A stretch of DNA of 64,000 nt from CAZABG01 sp964460985 (GCA_964460985.1 CAYWQX010000005.1:28885-92884), one strand, 5' to 3'; positions 49,290-57,589 are shown, counted from the first letter of the stretch. Program-made: numbers and translations. The notes: a model not told the origin generated them from the sequence alone.

Positions 49290-52118
49290 TTATACTAATT
49301 TCTGCTCCATAATAATCTTGTGGAAAGCCCCCTTTTTCTGAGAGAGTTCCTCGTAAGTCCCTGTTTCAACTACTCGCCGATCTTTTATCACGATAATTTT
49401 ATCCGCTTTTTGAATAGTGCTTAGACGGTGAGCGATGACGACTCTTGTGATATTCATCTGATCAATATTTTTAGTCACGATCTCTTGGGTTTGATTATCG
49501 AGCGCACTTGTTGCCTCATCGAGGAAGAGAATTTTGGGTTTTCCAATGATGGCTTTCGCTAACAGAATCCTTTGTTTTTGGCCCCCTGAAAAAGCTTTTC
49601 CGCCATTGATGAGAAGGGTCTCGAGCTTAGTGGGGAGAAGTTTTAAATCTTCTCCAAATCCGGCAAAAATAAGAGCGTTTAGAATCTCTTCATCGGAATA
49701 ATAACTGCCTCCCATAATGTTGTCTCGAAGTGAGGCGCCTAGGATTTTTGAATCCTGTAAAACCGATCCGATTTGTTGCCTAAGTTTTTTCGGATCGAGC
49801 GTATTCAAGTCTTTCCCATCATAATAAATGGCTCCTTTGACCGGCTTCTCAAAACCTAAAAGCAGTTTAAGCAAAGTTGATTTACCGCTTCCGGATGCCC
49901 CTACAATCGCGACGAACTCACGAGGCTCGATTGTGATGTTGATATTATCCAAGATGAAAGGGCTCTCTTTTTCATATTGGAAAGAGAGATTATTGATCTC
50001 GATTTTACCGGTTAGAGATCCGGGATCGATTTTGTCGTCAGTCCATTCGGGGGTTTCTTGAAAAATAACTTCGCTTCTCTTCCATAAAGCGCCTGTATAG
50101 CTTAGAAATAAGAGGATATTCAAAAAGGAAAAATAGGACTGTATGAACATGCCAAAAGCAGTCAAAAAGCCTGTGAAATCTCCAAAATTAAAAGACTCTG
50201 ATTTGATATCGATTTTCCATAGTATCCAGACCATGAGGATAAATGCCCCCCCATACATGACGCTCCAGTTGATAGCGTTCACAAAATCTTGAATTTTTGC
50301 GACCCTCCATTGAAGAGAGGTCATTTTTTGGAAATCTTTTTCCCAGAGGACAAAGCTTAAAAACTCTTTTCCGGCGGTCCTGATTTTTGAGATCGAATTA
50401 AGGATTTGGTAGACATAGGTATTAATTTCGCTTCGATAGTGATACACATCGATCCAACAAGCGTAGGAAATTCTTAATACAATGAGAGTCGTGAGAGTAA
50501 GGATCACTACCACACCCACCGTGATCCAAGCGAGCGAGTGATTAAAATAAAACATGGGTATAAGGAACAAGAGGGAGAAAATCCCTTCAATCAGCCCTCT
50601 TAAATTTGGGCCCACAATAATTTTTTGAATATTGTCAAACCCAAGCGACCTTATAACCAAATCACCGATTTCAAAACGTTTAAAAAAGCGGATGGGAAGA
50701 TCCAAAATTCTCTGGAAAATGGCAAGCTGAAGATTATGCTGGGAGACGGTATTAATTCTTAAAAATAGATATTCATTCACGAATTTGAAGGCAAGAATAG
50801 CACTAATTGCAATCAGGTAGGCACTTGCTATCTGATAGAGGAAAAGATAATCGTTATTGGGAATAACTAAATTGTAAACGAGTTTAGTGGCGAAGGGCAA
50901 AAAGAGATTCAAAACAGCTACGAGAATAGCGATATAAAAGGCTGAGTTCAAATTTTTAAGCTGTCCTTCTAGCGAAAATGAGATGATTTTTAGAAAGCTT
51001 AAAGAAGCTGTCCTCGGAAGGTTTTTATAAAAGATAAAGGCTCTTTTATCGATCCTTGAAGGATCGATATCCTTTACAGGAGTTACTTTTTGAGTCTCCA
51101 CATCGAAGGCTTTATACTCGCCGTTGATAAAAAGAAGCGCTATGGGTTTTTCATCCACTGCCCCTAATAAAGGCCCTAGGTCATTTGAAAACCAACCCTC
51201 TTTGAGATTAATCAATCGGTAGTAGATGCCGTAATGATTAGAGATTTGTTGGATATCTTTCTGAACGTGAGATGAAGATTCAAAGGTTGAATTTTTATCG
51301 ATAAAATAAATGCCGGCTCTTTTCCAAATCAATTTTAAAGTGCTTAGAAGATAATTCTGGGATTTGACTTCGCTTGATAAAATAGCGTTTTCTTCTAATA
51401 CTTGAGCCAGTTCGTCAAGAGCCTTCTCAAACTGATTTTCAGTCAATTTTTTTTCTTTAAGGAATTTAGCGAGAGAATCTTTTTGTTTTTCACGTATCCT
51501 TAAGGGAATAAAATGGCCTAAAATAGAGTTGAGCTGTTTTAAGCCCTCAGTGATTTTATGGGAGGAGAGATTTTTTAACGTCTCAATGCGTAGAGATTTT
51601 GAGCTTTCATTTTTGATCCAAAAGGAGTGATGAACAGGAAAAAAAATGGCCGGCTTTATTCTTAAATCGTTTACGCCAAAAAGGACTAACCCCTCCTGGT
51701 CTGTTTTTATCCATTTCAATCCGCTCCTATCATCTCCCTTACGAGACTCGGCTGTATCGCCTATTGCAAGTTCAAAAGATTCTTCGGCAATTATATGGGA
51801 AGGAAAATCGAGTCCTTCAGGATAAAATTCGTTAAAACTTTCGATCCAATCATATATTTGAGGCTCGACCGTATTAAAATCTAATTCAGGGGTTTCTAAT
51901 TCCGTATCTTCGATGGCTATAAGCAATAATGAAAAGGGCGATTCATGAAAATCAAAGGGGAAAAAGATATCTCCCTTTCGAACAGTTTTGATGTATGTCA
52001 ATGCGGGTAAATTGGGATCAGAGGAGGCGATATATAAATTGCAAGATCCTTTCTTTAACGAGTATATTTTTTGAAAAGGACTTAAAGTAAAACGTGAATT
52101 AATTGAAAGGTGAGTCAT
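49290..52118 (-). CDS. NHLM-type bacteriocin ABC transporter, permease/ATP-binding protein without peptidase
   Basis: A 942-residue ABC half-transporter. About 370 N-terminal residues form a soluble extension typical of the ATP-binding partner of NHLM systems. It contains no C39 catalytic motif. The membrane domain follows at ~390-680, with helices such as AFYIAILVAVLNLFLPFATKL, and then the nucleotide-binding domain with Walker A GASGSGKST, signature FSGGQKQR, Walker B ILFLDEATSALD and switch His in IAHRLST. The start lies in an ATGA overlap with the C39 transporter gene, with a GGGAG ribosome site. Together the two probably make a heterodimeric pump. All ATPase motifs look intact. Confidence 0.9.
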   Translation of the reverse strand: MTHLSINSRFTLSPFQKIYSLKKGSCNLYIASSDPNLPALTYIKTVRKGDIFFPFDFHESPFSLLLIAIEDTELETPELDFNTVEPQIYDWIESFNEFYPEGLDFPSHIIAEESFELAIGDTAESRKGDDRSGLKWIKTDQEGLVLFGVNDLRIKPAIFFPVHHSFWIKNESSKSLRIETLKNLSSHKITEGLKQLNSILGHFIPLRIREKQKDSLAKFLKEKKLTENQFEKALDELAQVLEENAILSSEVKSQNYLLSTLKLIWKRAGIYFIDKNSTFESSSHVQKDIQQISNHYGIYYRLINLKEGWFSNDLGPLLGAVDEKPIALLFINGEYKAFDVETQKVTPVKDIDPSRIDKRAFIFYKNLPRTASLSFLKIISFSLEGQLKNLNSAFYIAILVAVLNLFLPFATKLVYNLVIPNNDYLFLYQIASAYLIAISAILAFKFVNEYLFLRINTVSQHNLQLAIFQRILDLPIRFFKRFEIGDLVIRSLGFDNIQKIIVGPNLRGLIEGIFSLLFLIPMFYFNHSLAWITVGVVVILTLTTLIVLRISYACWIDVYHYRSEINTYVYQILNSISKIRTAGKEFLSFVLWEKDFQKMTSLQWRVAKIQDFVNAINWSVMYGGAFILMVWILWKIDIKSESFNFGDFTGFLTAFGMFIQSYFSFLNILLFLSYTGALWKRSEVIFQETPEWTDDKIDPGSLTGKIEINNLSFQYEKESPFILDNINITIEPREFVAIVGASGSGKSTLLKLLLGFEKPVKGAIYYDGKDLNTLDPKKLRQQIGSVLQDSKILGASLRDNIMGGSYYSDEEILNALIFAGFGEDLKLLPTKLETLLINGGKAFSGGQKQRILLAKAIIGKPKILFLDEATSALDNQTQEIVTKNIDQMNITRVVIAHRLSTIQKADKIIVIKDRRVVETGTYEELSQKKGAFHKIIMEQKLV

Positions 52119-54319
52119 GTAATACTCCCTTTTTGTATTTCCTTTTCAAGCTCAACAAATTTTCTATAAATGCTTTCCCCCATCATCAGTTCTTGAGGCG
52201 AGCCCATTTCAATAATTTCTCCATTTTCAAGAACAAAGATCTTATCGCACAATTTAGTTGAGCTTAAGCGGTGGGCAACCACTAAAAGGGTAAATCCCTT
52301 TTTTCTCAAATTATGAATAATAGAAGACTCCGATTCAGAGTCGACATTGGATAGGGCTTCATCGATAATTACAATGCTAGGCTCTTTAGCAAAAATTCTT
52401 GCTATCTCTACTTTTTGTCTTTGACCGCCGCTTAAATTGCTTCCACCTTGCAAAATCATTGCGTCATACCCATGCGTTCGTTGGAGAATTTCGGTGTGAA
52501 GGCAAGCTTCTTTTGCGGCCTTCACAATAGTTTCCTGGCTTAGCGTTGGATCGAAAAAGGCGATATTTTCTTTAAAGGTATCGCTATAAAGAAGCACCTC
52601 TTGCTCGGCAACCCCTAAAGAACGGATAATGAGATCGCGGGGAAGATTATTTTTAGGTATGCCGTCAAAAAGTATTTCGCCCTCCCAAGGCTCTAGTAAA
52701 CCGCAAATTAATTTGACTAAAGTCGATTTGCCGGAAGCGGTGAATCCTACAAGACCTACCATCTCTCCCGGTTGAATGGTCATATTAATATTTTTTAAGA
52801 TGGGATCGGCTTCCTTGTCGTAACCGAAGGTGAGATTTCTTATTTCTATCCTACCTTTAAGCTTAGCCCCCTGGTAGTCATTATGTTCTTCCTGTAAGAG
52901 AAAGCTTTTGTCGATATTATTTTTCAAAACATCATTTATTCGGTTGATGTCCACTCTTATGAGTTCAGCCACGCTGTTGAAATTAACTAAGCGAATGACG
53001 GGCGCTGTAAAAAAATTCATGAGAAGAATCATGGCAAAAAGCATTCCTAATGAAAGGTCGCCCGACATGACCCTTTCAGCCCCTAAAAATAAGACTATAC
53101 CGCTTGTAAACAATTGCAGAAAATAGGGGATAGTCCCCGCTAAAATATCTTTTTGAGCCGCTTCCTTAGAGGCGTTTAAGTTTCTTGTGTAGTGGCCTGC
53201 CCAGTAGCTGAAAATTTTATTTTCAGAGTTGGAGGCTTTAATTGTTTCTATACTATCCAGGAGGTTGTATGTCTCACCTATCACCCTCGAAAAGGTCTGC
53301 TGGTAGATGTTATAGGCATTTAGCTTCACTTTGAAAAGATATCTTAATAAAAGTAGGTTGATCACGAGAAATAAAATCCCGATATTCGCGATCAAAGGAT
53401 CGTAGTAAAACATGATCGCTGCGAAAGCGATCGACAAAATGGCATCGACTACAAGGCCTGTGAGCTGGGTTGTGATACCTACAGAGACGTTTTCATTGAT
53501 TTGAAGACGATTTGTGATCTCTCCGCTATATCTTTGAAGATAGAATTCATAGGGGAGGCGTAATATATGCCATAAAAATTGGGTTGAAAGGTACGTTGTA
53601 AGAAAAATCTGCACCCGCGATAAAATTCTTTGTTCGAGAAATTTCAGTCCTACCATCAAACCAAAAAACAAAAGGGCAAAGAGGATAAACTCCTCCTGCC
53701 AGTGGTCGATTCGATTGATTAAAAAATTATCGATAAAAACTTGCGTCATTAAGGGAACCAACAAGAGGGGAGCCATCAAGATAAAATTGATAATGAAAGT
53801 GGCGATGAATGGTTTTTTAGCCCTTTCGAATATGGTGAGAAAGGAATTAATGATGGTAGTTTTTTGGCCGGACGGGGTAAAATCGAGCGATTTTTCAAAT
53901 AATATGACCAACCCTGAATAAGATTTTTTAAAATCTTCATAGGAGATGCTTATCTGTCCAATCGAGGGATCCATGATAAAGACACTCTCTTTTGAAAACC
54001 CTTCAATAACCACAAAATGGTTCATATTCCAGTAAGCGATGAACGGGAGCGGCAAATCATAAAGATCTTTTAACTCTACCTCATGCGCTTCAGTCAAAAG
54101 GCCGTACTGATTTGCTACATTAGTAATTCCAAAAACGCTTGCCCCTTCCCTCGTAACGTTGCACTCTTTTCTTATCTGTTCTAAAGGAAAGAATTTGCCG
54201 TGATACTCAAAAATACTTAAGAGGCAGGCAGCGCCGCATTCCACCGCCTCCATCTGCATGACAGTGGGGACCTCCCGTCTTGAAAATTTGGAAGCTTTAG
54301 GAATGCTAGTTTCATTCAT
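52115..54319 (-). CDS. NHLM-type bacteriocin ABC transporter with C39 peptidase domain
   Basis: A 734-residue peptidase-containing ABC transporter (PCAT). Residues ~15-140 are a C39 cysteine protease with Gln22, Cys28 in EAVECGAACL, His101 in MNHFVVIEG and Asp117 in IMDPSIG, so the catalytic set is complete. C39 domains cut leader peptides after a double glycine during export. Membrane helices follow at ~170-440, then a nucleotide-binding domain with Walker A GFTASGKST, signature LSGGQRQK and Walker B IVIIDEALSNVD. The first gene pair overlaps: its start lies inside the end of the HlyD gene (54312-54319). No modification enzyme is nearby. The likely cargo is the three Gly-Gly peptides encoded at 56812-57524. 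Confidence 0.93.
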   Translation of the reverse strand: MNETSIPKASKFSRREVPTVMQMEAVECGAACLLSIFEYHGKFFPLEQIRKECNVTREGASVFGITNVANQYGLLTEAHEVELKDLYDLPLPFIAYWNMNHFVVIEGFSKESVFIMDPSIGQISISYEDFKKSYSGLVILFEKSLDFTPSGQKTTIINSFLTIFERAKKPFIATFIINFILMAPLLLVPLMTQVFIDNFLINRIDHWQEEFILFALLFFGLMVGLKFLEQRILSRVQIFLTTYLSTQFLWHILRLPYEFYLQRYSGEITNRLQINENVSVGITTQLTGLVVDAILSIAFAAIMFYYDPLIANIGILFLVINLLLLRYLFKVKLNAYNIYQQTFSRVIGETYNLLDSIETIKASNSENKIFSYWAGHYTRNLNASKEAAQKDILAGTIPYFLQLFTSGIVLFLGAERVMSGDLSLGMLFAMILLMNFFTAPVIRLVNFNSVAELIRVDINRINDVLKNNIDKSFLLQEEHNDYQGAKLKGRIEIRNLTFGYDKEADPILKNINMTIQPGEMVGLVGFTASGKSTLVKLICGLLEPWEGEILFDGIPKNNLPRDLIIRSLGVAEQEVLLYSDTFKENIAFFDPTLSQETIVKAAKEACLHTEILQRTHGYDAMILQGGSNLSGGQRQKVEIARIFAKEPSIVIIDEALSNVDSESESSIIHNLRKKGFTLLVVAHRLSSTKLCDKIFVLENGEIIEMGSPQELMMGESIYRKFVELEKEIQKGSIT

Positions 54320-55538
54320 GCGTATCTTTTGGCCATTTCAAATTGTCGATAGGAATCAGATAGTAAAGAGGTCTTGCCTGTTCAATAACCGCCTCTACAT
54401 CACCCACAGTCCCTTTAGAAATCAATACGTTTGGCTCGTTTCCTGAACTCCACAAAAATAAATGAGGATTTTGCGGATCTTGCAGAGGCTTGATGAGAGC
54501 TTCTATAACGGCAGGTTGATTATTCATCAGGTAAGATACGACCATTTTATTCTGGATTCGATTGATGACGTTTGTCTCGGACACTGCATACTGAGATATT
54601 TGATCAACTCTTCCAAGAATACCCCCATAAATATTCTCGTTTACGGTTTTGACTCGCATGATCGCAAGATCGCCGAGTTGTATCTTTTTGCCGGTCTGGA
54701 TAGGAAAATAGGCTAAAATGAGAGGCTGAAAATTCTTTTGAGAATCTACTTCAAGCCAAACCAATGAGTCGCCCGGAGAGACGATTTGCCCTTCAAATGT
54801 TTTAAGCTCTAAAACTCTTCCTGATTCAGGGCTTACAATTTGAGTTTGCTTTTGAGCAATTAGGAGTAAATCTAAATTCTCTTTCTCTTTCCTGACCTCT
54901 TCTTCTTTTTGAATAATCTCCTGCGTCCGATACTCTCTTTGTTCTTCAGCAATTAATTCTGAAAGTTCCCCTTTTTTGGTTTCTAAATCGACTTTTTTCA
55001 AAACAAAATCTTGCTCTTCGCTCCGATAAATTTTTTGGCTAATCAAGCCTTCTTCAAGAAGCTTTTGATGTTTTTCTAAAATGAGATTGTAAGAAGCAAT
55101 ATTCTTCTCCAATTCGCGGATGTTAAATTCAGTCGACTTAATTTTTGTTTGAAGGGCTTGTCTTTCGGCGGTGTATTCTCGACGTATTCTATCTTGTAGA
55201 TTTTTGAGCTCTTCACTCAGGTTATTTAAACGTTTTTCTGAGGCGGAAATTTTTAGCTGTAATTCAGGATCTTCAATTTTCATTAAAAGATCGCCGCTTT
55301 TCACTAAATCGCCCTGTTCTACGAAAATTTCTTTCAAGGTTCCTTTTACAGGAGACTGAATGTCTTTAAGACCGGACTCGTTGATTAGAATACCTCTTCC
55401 GTCAATAGAGACTGCAATCGTTCCGAAAATACTCCAGAGGACAACACCTAATATCAAAAGGAATGAGATCGCAAATCCAATTTGAATGGGAAGACTTAAA
55501 ATTTTTATGTCTTTCAGCGAATCGACATCTTTTTTCAT
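54312..55538 (-). CDS. HlyD-family secretion protein, NHLM bacteriocin-system type (copy 1)
   Basis: I choose the ATG at 55538, which forms an ATGA overlap with the upstream stop; a GTG 12 bases earlier is also in frame. The 408-residue adaptor has one membrane helix at about residues 19-42 (LPIQIGFAISFLLILGVVLW), lipoyl half IQSPVKGTLKEIFVEQGDLV, a long coiled coil (~90-225, ELKNLQDRIRREYTAERQ and on), second half IVSPESGRVLELKTFEGQIV and a C-terminal beta-barrel. It should join the C39 ABC transporter to TolC. It lies between the cNMP/CPBP gene and the PCAT gene, overlapping both. Confidence 0.88.
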   Translation of the reverse strand: MKKDVDSLKDIKILSLPIQIGFAISFLLILGVVLWSIFGTIAVSIDGRGILINESGLKDIQSPVKGTLKEIFVEQGDLVKSGDLLMKIEDPELQLKISASEKRLNNLSEELKNLQDRIRREYTAERQALQTKIKSTEFNIRELEKNIASYNLILEKHQKLLEEGLISQKIYRSEEQDFVLKKVDLETKKGELSELIAEEQREYRTQEIIQKEEEVRKEKENLDLLLIAQKQTQIVSPESGRVLELKTFEGQIVSPGDSLVWLEVDSQKNFQPLILAYFPIQTGKKIQLGDLAIMRVKTVNENIYGGILGRVDQISQYAVSETNVINRIQNKMVVSYLMNNQPAVIEALIKPLQDPQNPHLFLWSSGNEPNVLISKGTVGDVEAVIEQARPLYYLIPIDNLKWPKDTHE

Positions 55539-56635
55539 ATGATATGCCACATTTTTGCAAAGAAAAGAGCAAAGAAGTGCACGAATATCACCCCCGATAA
55601 ATTGGGGGCCTTATTAAAAATCCAGGTAAGCAGGAAATTTAATGATAAACTCAAAAATAAAAGCATAGGAGCTATTGGATGTATATGGATCGCCGGCATG
55701 AATACGGAAAAAATAGAGGTCATGGCAATCGCTTGGAGGTTTTTATGAGAGCCTAAAAAAATTGTTATTTTTTTTAAAAAAAATCCTCGAAGAACTAATT
55801 CAAACAAAATGACATAAGGAACTAAGCCGATAAACCAAAGAACATGAGAGGACTCTTCTTTTGACCCATAGATAAATGAAAACAAATACAAACAGGGGAG
55901 TATAACTATCAAAGATCTCGCCGCAAGATTCATTGATTTCCAAAAATTATCTGATTCAAATCCCGTTTGATCCCAAAATAAAAGGAGCCGTTCTTTGAAA
56001 AGAAACAAGATAGCGCCTAGGGATAGCCAGTAGATAAAATTGAATAAACCGGTAGAAAGAGAATGAAAGCCACTTAATAATATATAAAGTGTAATGTTTA
56101 ACAAAAAAGCCAAGCCGATAAACTCGCAGAGTGTGTGTCCTGTTTGAAACGTAGTTTCTAGTTTTTCAGTCGCCTGTCTTGAGGAATAAATGTACTTCTC
56201 GCTTGTTTCAACGACTCTTTGATTGGATAAAATGGCAATATTTTCTAAAAGTTTCTGATAGACATTTTTTAGTCGCTCACTCTTTTTTAACACGTCAGGC
56301 TGAAGAGAATAGACCGTTGTCTCTTTTAGGGTTTCAATCGTAGAGGTGCGTGGAGTTTGATTGATGAAGGCGATTTCTCCAAAAGCATTGCCTTCTTCGA
56401 TATGTCCCAAAGTATAAGTAAAATGGTGGCTCGGATCCCATTTAAGAATTTTGACAGAACCTTTCACAATAAAAAACAGATCGGACGATCCTTGGTCTCC
56501 CTCTTCAAAGATATAATCTAACGCATCGAATTTACAGCGCTTTAAATAAGGAATTATTAGATCAAAGTCTTCTTCCGTAAAATTGGAGAAAAGAGGCTGC
56601 TTTTTTAGCTCTCCCACATCGGTATTCTCGTCCAA
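55535..56635 (-). CDS. Cyclic-nucleotide-binding domain fused to CPBP-type membrane protease-like domain
   Basis: A 366-residue fusion read from a TTG (56635), with GAGAG about 9 bases upstream; an in-frame stop lies two codons before it and no ATG is available. Residues ~12-135 are a cNMP-binding fold with IFEEGDQGSSDLFFIVKGSV and NAFGEIAFINQTPRTSTIET, the latter matching the phosphate-binding cassette. After a linker come about six to eight membrane helices (~170-366) resembling the CPBP (Abi/CAAX-protease-like) family, with LFELVLRGFF, HIHPIAP and a final HFFALFF. The usual Glu-Glu pair of motif 1 is a single Glu here, so proteolytic activity is uncertain. As first gene of the exporter operon it may control it, act in immunity or process peptides. 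Confidence 0.8.
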   Translation of the reverse strand: MDENTDVGELKKQPLFSNFTEEDFDLIIPYLKRCKFDALDYIFEEGDQGSSDLFFIVKGSVKILKWDPSHHFTYTLGHIEEGNAFGEIAFINQTPRTSTIETLKETTVYSLQPDVLKKSERLKNVYQKLLENIAILSNQRVVETSEKYIYSSRQATEKLETTFQTGHTLCEFIGLAFLLNITLYILLSGFHSLSTGLFNFIYWLSLGAILFLFKERLLLFWDQTGFESDNFWKSMNLAARSLIVILPCLYLFSFIYGSKEESSHVLWFIGLVPYVILFELVLRGFFLKKITIFLGSHKNLQAIAMTSIFSVFMPAIHIHPIAPMLLFLSLSLNFLLTWIFNKAPNLSGVIFVHFFALFFAKMWHII

Positions 56636-56654
56636 GGCTTACATCTCTCAGAAC

Positions 56655-56668
56655 ATAGGTTTACCTAT
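56655..56668. promoter_or_regulatory. 14-bp palindrome upstream of the exporter operon
   Basis: ATAGGT-TT-ACCTAT is a perfect inverted repeat 20 bases before the TTG start of the cNMP/CPBP gene. It could be an operator. The loop is too short for a stable hairpin and no T-run follows, so it is not a terminator. Function is inference. Confidence 0.35.
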
Positions 56669-56811
56669 ATGTAACTTATAGTTAAATTTTAAGAAATTAT
56701 TTAAAAAAGGAATTTTTAGAAGATGTACGAACGACTTAACAAAACATGGAATAGTATTACTACTGATTGTTGATAAATAGATGAGGAATCATGAAAGTTA
56801 GCTCGCTTCAA

Positions 56812-56898
56812 TTACATTGGCCATGTTAAGCCGCCGCCGCCAAATCGATTCGCTCCACCTTTAGATGATTTTTTGGACTTATTAGGATTTTTTTTCAT
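56812..56898 (-). CDS. 28-residue double-glycine peptide, copy 1 (nearest the exporter)
   Basis: An 87-base gene whose product is exactly 28 residues. It has a basic leader MKKNPNKSKKSSKGG (1-15), then a 13-residue end ANRFGGGGLTWPM. It shares N5-or-nearby Asn-Lys-Ser-Lys-Lys, Lys-Gly-Gly at 13-15 and the final Trp-Pro-Met with the copies at 57024 and 57438. The Gly-Gly fits the cut site of the C39 domain encoded by 52115-54319, though position -4 is Ser rather than a hydrophobic residue. The upstream region differs from that of the other two copies, and the ribosome site (TTGAGC) is weak. No terminator is seen between it and the exporter operon, so read-through into the operon is possible. 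Export as a microcin- or signal-like peptide is inference. Confidence 0.75.
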   Translation of the reverse strand: MKKNPNKSKKSSKGGANRFGGGGLTWPM

Positions 56899-56945
56899 TG
56901 TTTTTAAGCTCAATATTTATAGGATCTTGTAATAAAAATTTAAGC

Positions 56946-56978
56946 CCATAATAAAACAAATTTTTTGTTTTATTATGG
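56946..56978 (-). terminator. Hairpin terminator after peptide copy 2
   Basis: A perfect 15-base stem, CCATAATAAAACAAA at 56946-56960 with its complement at 56964-56978, and a three-base loop. Read on the - strand it lies 46 bases after the stop of copy 2 and is followed by a T-rich stretch. The stem sequence is almost the same as that at 57360-57390. Confidence 0.75.
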
Positions 56979-57023
56979 AATATTATTAAAGGTTAAGAAT
57001 AGATCGATTCTAAGGAGCATGAA

Positions 57024-57110
57024 TCACATAGGCCATGTAAAACTGCCACCGCCAAATCGAGTCGTTCCACCTTTTAAATTTTTTTTGGATTTATTTGGGA
57101 CTCTTTTCAT
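57024..57110 (-). CDS. 28-residue double-glycine peptide, copy 2
   Basis: An 87-base gene for 28 residues: leader MKRVPNKSKKNLKGG and end TTRFGGGSFTWPM. The leader has Leu12 at position -4 before the Gly-Gly, as in typical C39 substrates, and is otherwise strongly basic. AAGGAG lies 14 bases before the ATG, rather far but clear. The gene has its own promoter-like block (57150-57178) and hairpin (56946-56978). It is most like copy 1 in the end region (RFGGG..TWPM) and most like copy 3 in the leader (KR..NKSKKNLKGG), which fits duplication with later exchange. I know no described family with this pattern. Confidence 0.8.
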   Translation of the reverse strand: MKRVPNKSKKNLKGGTTRFGGGSFTWPM

Positions 57111-57149
57111 TTATTTTTTTGTTTCTCCTTAACTAGGTAGACACTAATT

Positions 57150-57178
57150 ATTAAAATATATTTTTTATTTTAAATCAA
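57150..57178 (-). promoter_or_regulatory. Promoter-like block before peptide copy 2
   Basis: On the - strand a TTGATT (-35-like, 57173-57178) and a TTTAAT (-10-like, 57150-57155) are 17 bases apart, 40 bases before the ATG. The same pair with the same spacing lies upstream of copy 3, and the block is the best-conserved noncoding part of the duplication. Confidence 0.55.
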
Positions 57179-57290
57179 TAGTTTAATATTTTTTTTAAAA
57201 AAATAGTATTATTAAAGATTTTATTAAAAAAATCGCTTGTAAGCATTTTAAAGCTTAATGTTTCTTAAATTGTGTTGATAATGGCGTGTT
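57174..57290 (-). pseudogene. Decayed copy of the 3' end of the SNF2 helicase gene
   Basis: Read on the - strand in the SNF2 frame, this stretch gives INTI, a stop, ETLSFKMLTSDFFNKIF and NNTIFLKK. The intact gene at 57581 ends with INTIEEKIELLKRHKSDIFNK and IFTNTDFIEKDS. The match at every few residues and the fixed 415-base offset show common origin. The in-frame TAA and loss of the true end mark it as a remnant. It was probably carried along because the peptide gene's promoter lies at the SNF2 stop codon. Confidence 0.8.
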
Positions 57291-57359
57291 GTAAGGAAAT
57301 GACAATCTTTTTTTTGAATTTTTGGGATAGGTTAAAAGAAAGTTAAATCAAAAAAAGAG

Positions 57360-57390
57360 CCATAATAAAACTAAATTTGTTTTATTATGG
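57360..57390 (-). terminator. Intrinsic terminator after peptide copy 3
   Basis: A perfect 12-base stem, CCATAATAAAAC at 57360-57371 with its complement at 57379-57390, and a seven-base loop. On the - strand it is followed by CTCTTTTTTTG, a classic T-run. It lies 47 bases after the stop of copy 3. Confidence 0.88.
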
Positions 57391-57437
57391 ATTTGTTATT
57401 AAAAAGATGATTGCTTATTATGTGTAAGACGCCAGTC

Positions 57438-57524
57438 TTACATAGGCCAAATAAGTCGGCGTCCTCCCACCACAAATACTCCACCTTTTAAGTTTTTCTT
57501 AGATTTGTTAGAAGCTCTTTTCAT
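57438..57524 (-). CDS. 28-residue double-glycine peptide, copy 3 (nearest SNF2)
   Basis: An 87-base gene for 28 residues: leader MKRASNKSKKNLKGG and end VFVVGGRRLIWPM. The leader is nearly that of copy 2, with Leu12 at -4, but residues 16-24 differ. In the DNA, TTTGTGGTGGGAGG here resembles TTTGGCGGTGGCAG of copy 2 with a one-base shift, so the core may have changed through small compensating indels while the 28-residue length and WPM end were kept. AAGGAG lies 11 bases before the ATG. It has a promoter block at the SNF2 stop codon and a strong terminator at 57360, so it is a stand-alone unit. Confidence 0.8.
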   Translation of the reverse strand: MKRASNKSKKNLKGGVFVVGGRRLIWPM

Positions 57525-57560
57525 TTTTTTTGTGCTCCTTAGTTAGATAGGACATATATT

Positions 57561-57589
57561 ATTAAAATATAATTTTTATTTTAAATCAA
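57561..57589 (-). promoter_or_regulatory. Promoter-like block before peptide copy 3, overlapping the SNF2 stop
   Basis: TTGATT (57584-57589) and TTTAAT (57561-57566) with 17 bases between, the same as before copy 2. The -35-like part lies inside the last codons of the SNF2 gene. Confidence 0.55.

Noticed and set aside
56636..56811. A fourth peptide gene or a terminator between peptide copy 1 and the exporter operon.
   Set aside because: No KGG/WPM frame and no stem with a T-run were found on either strand; only the short palindrome at 56655 stands out.
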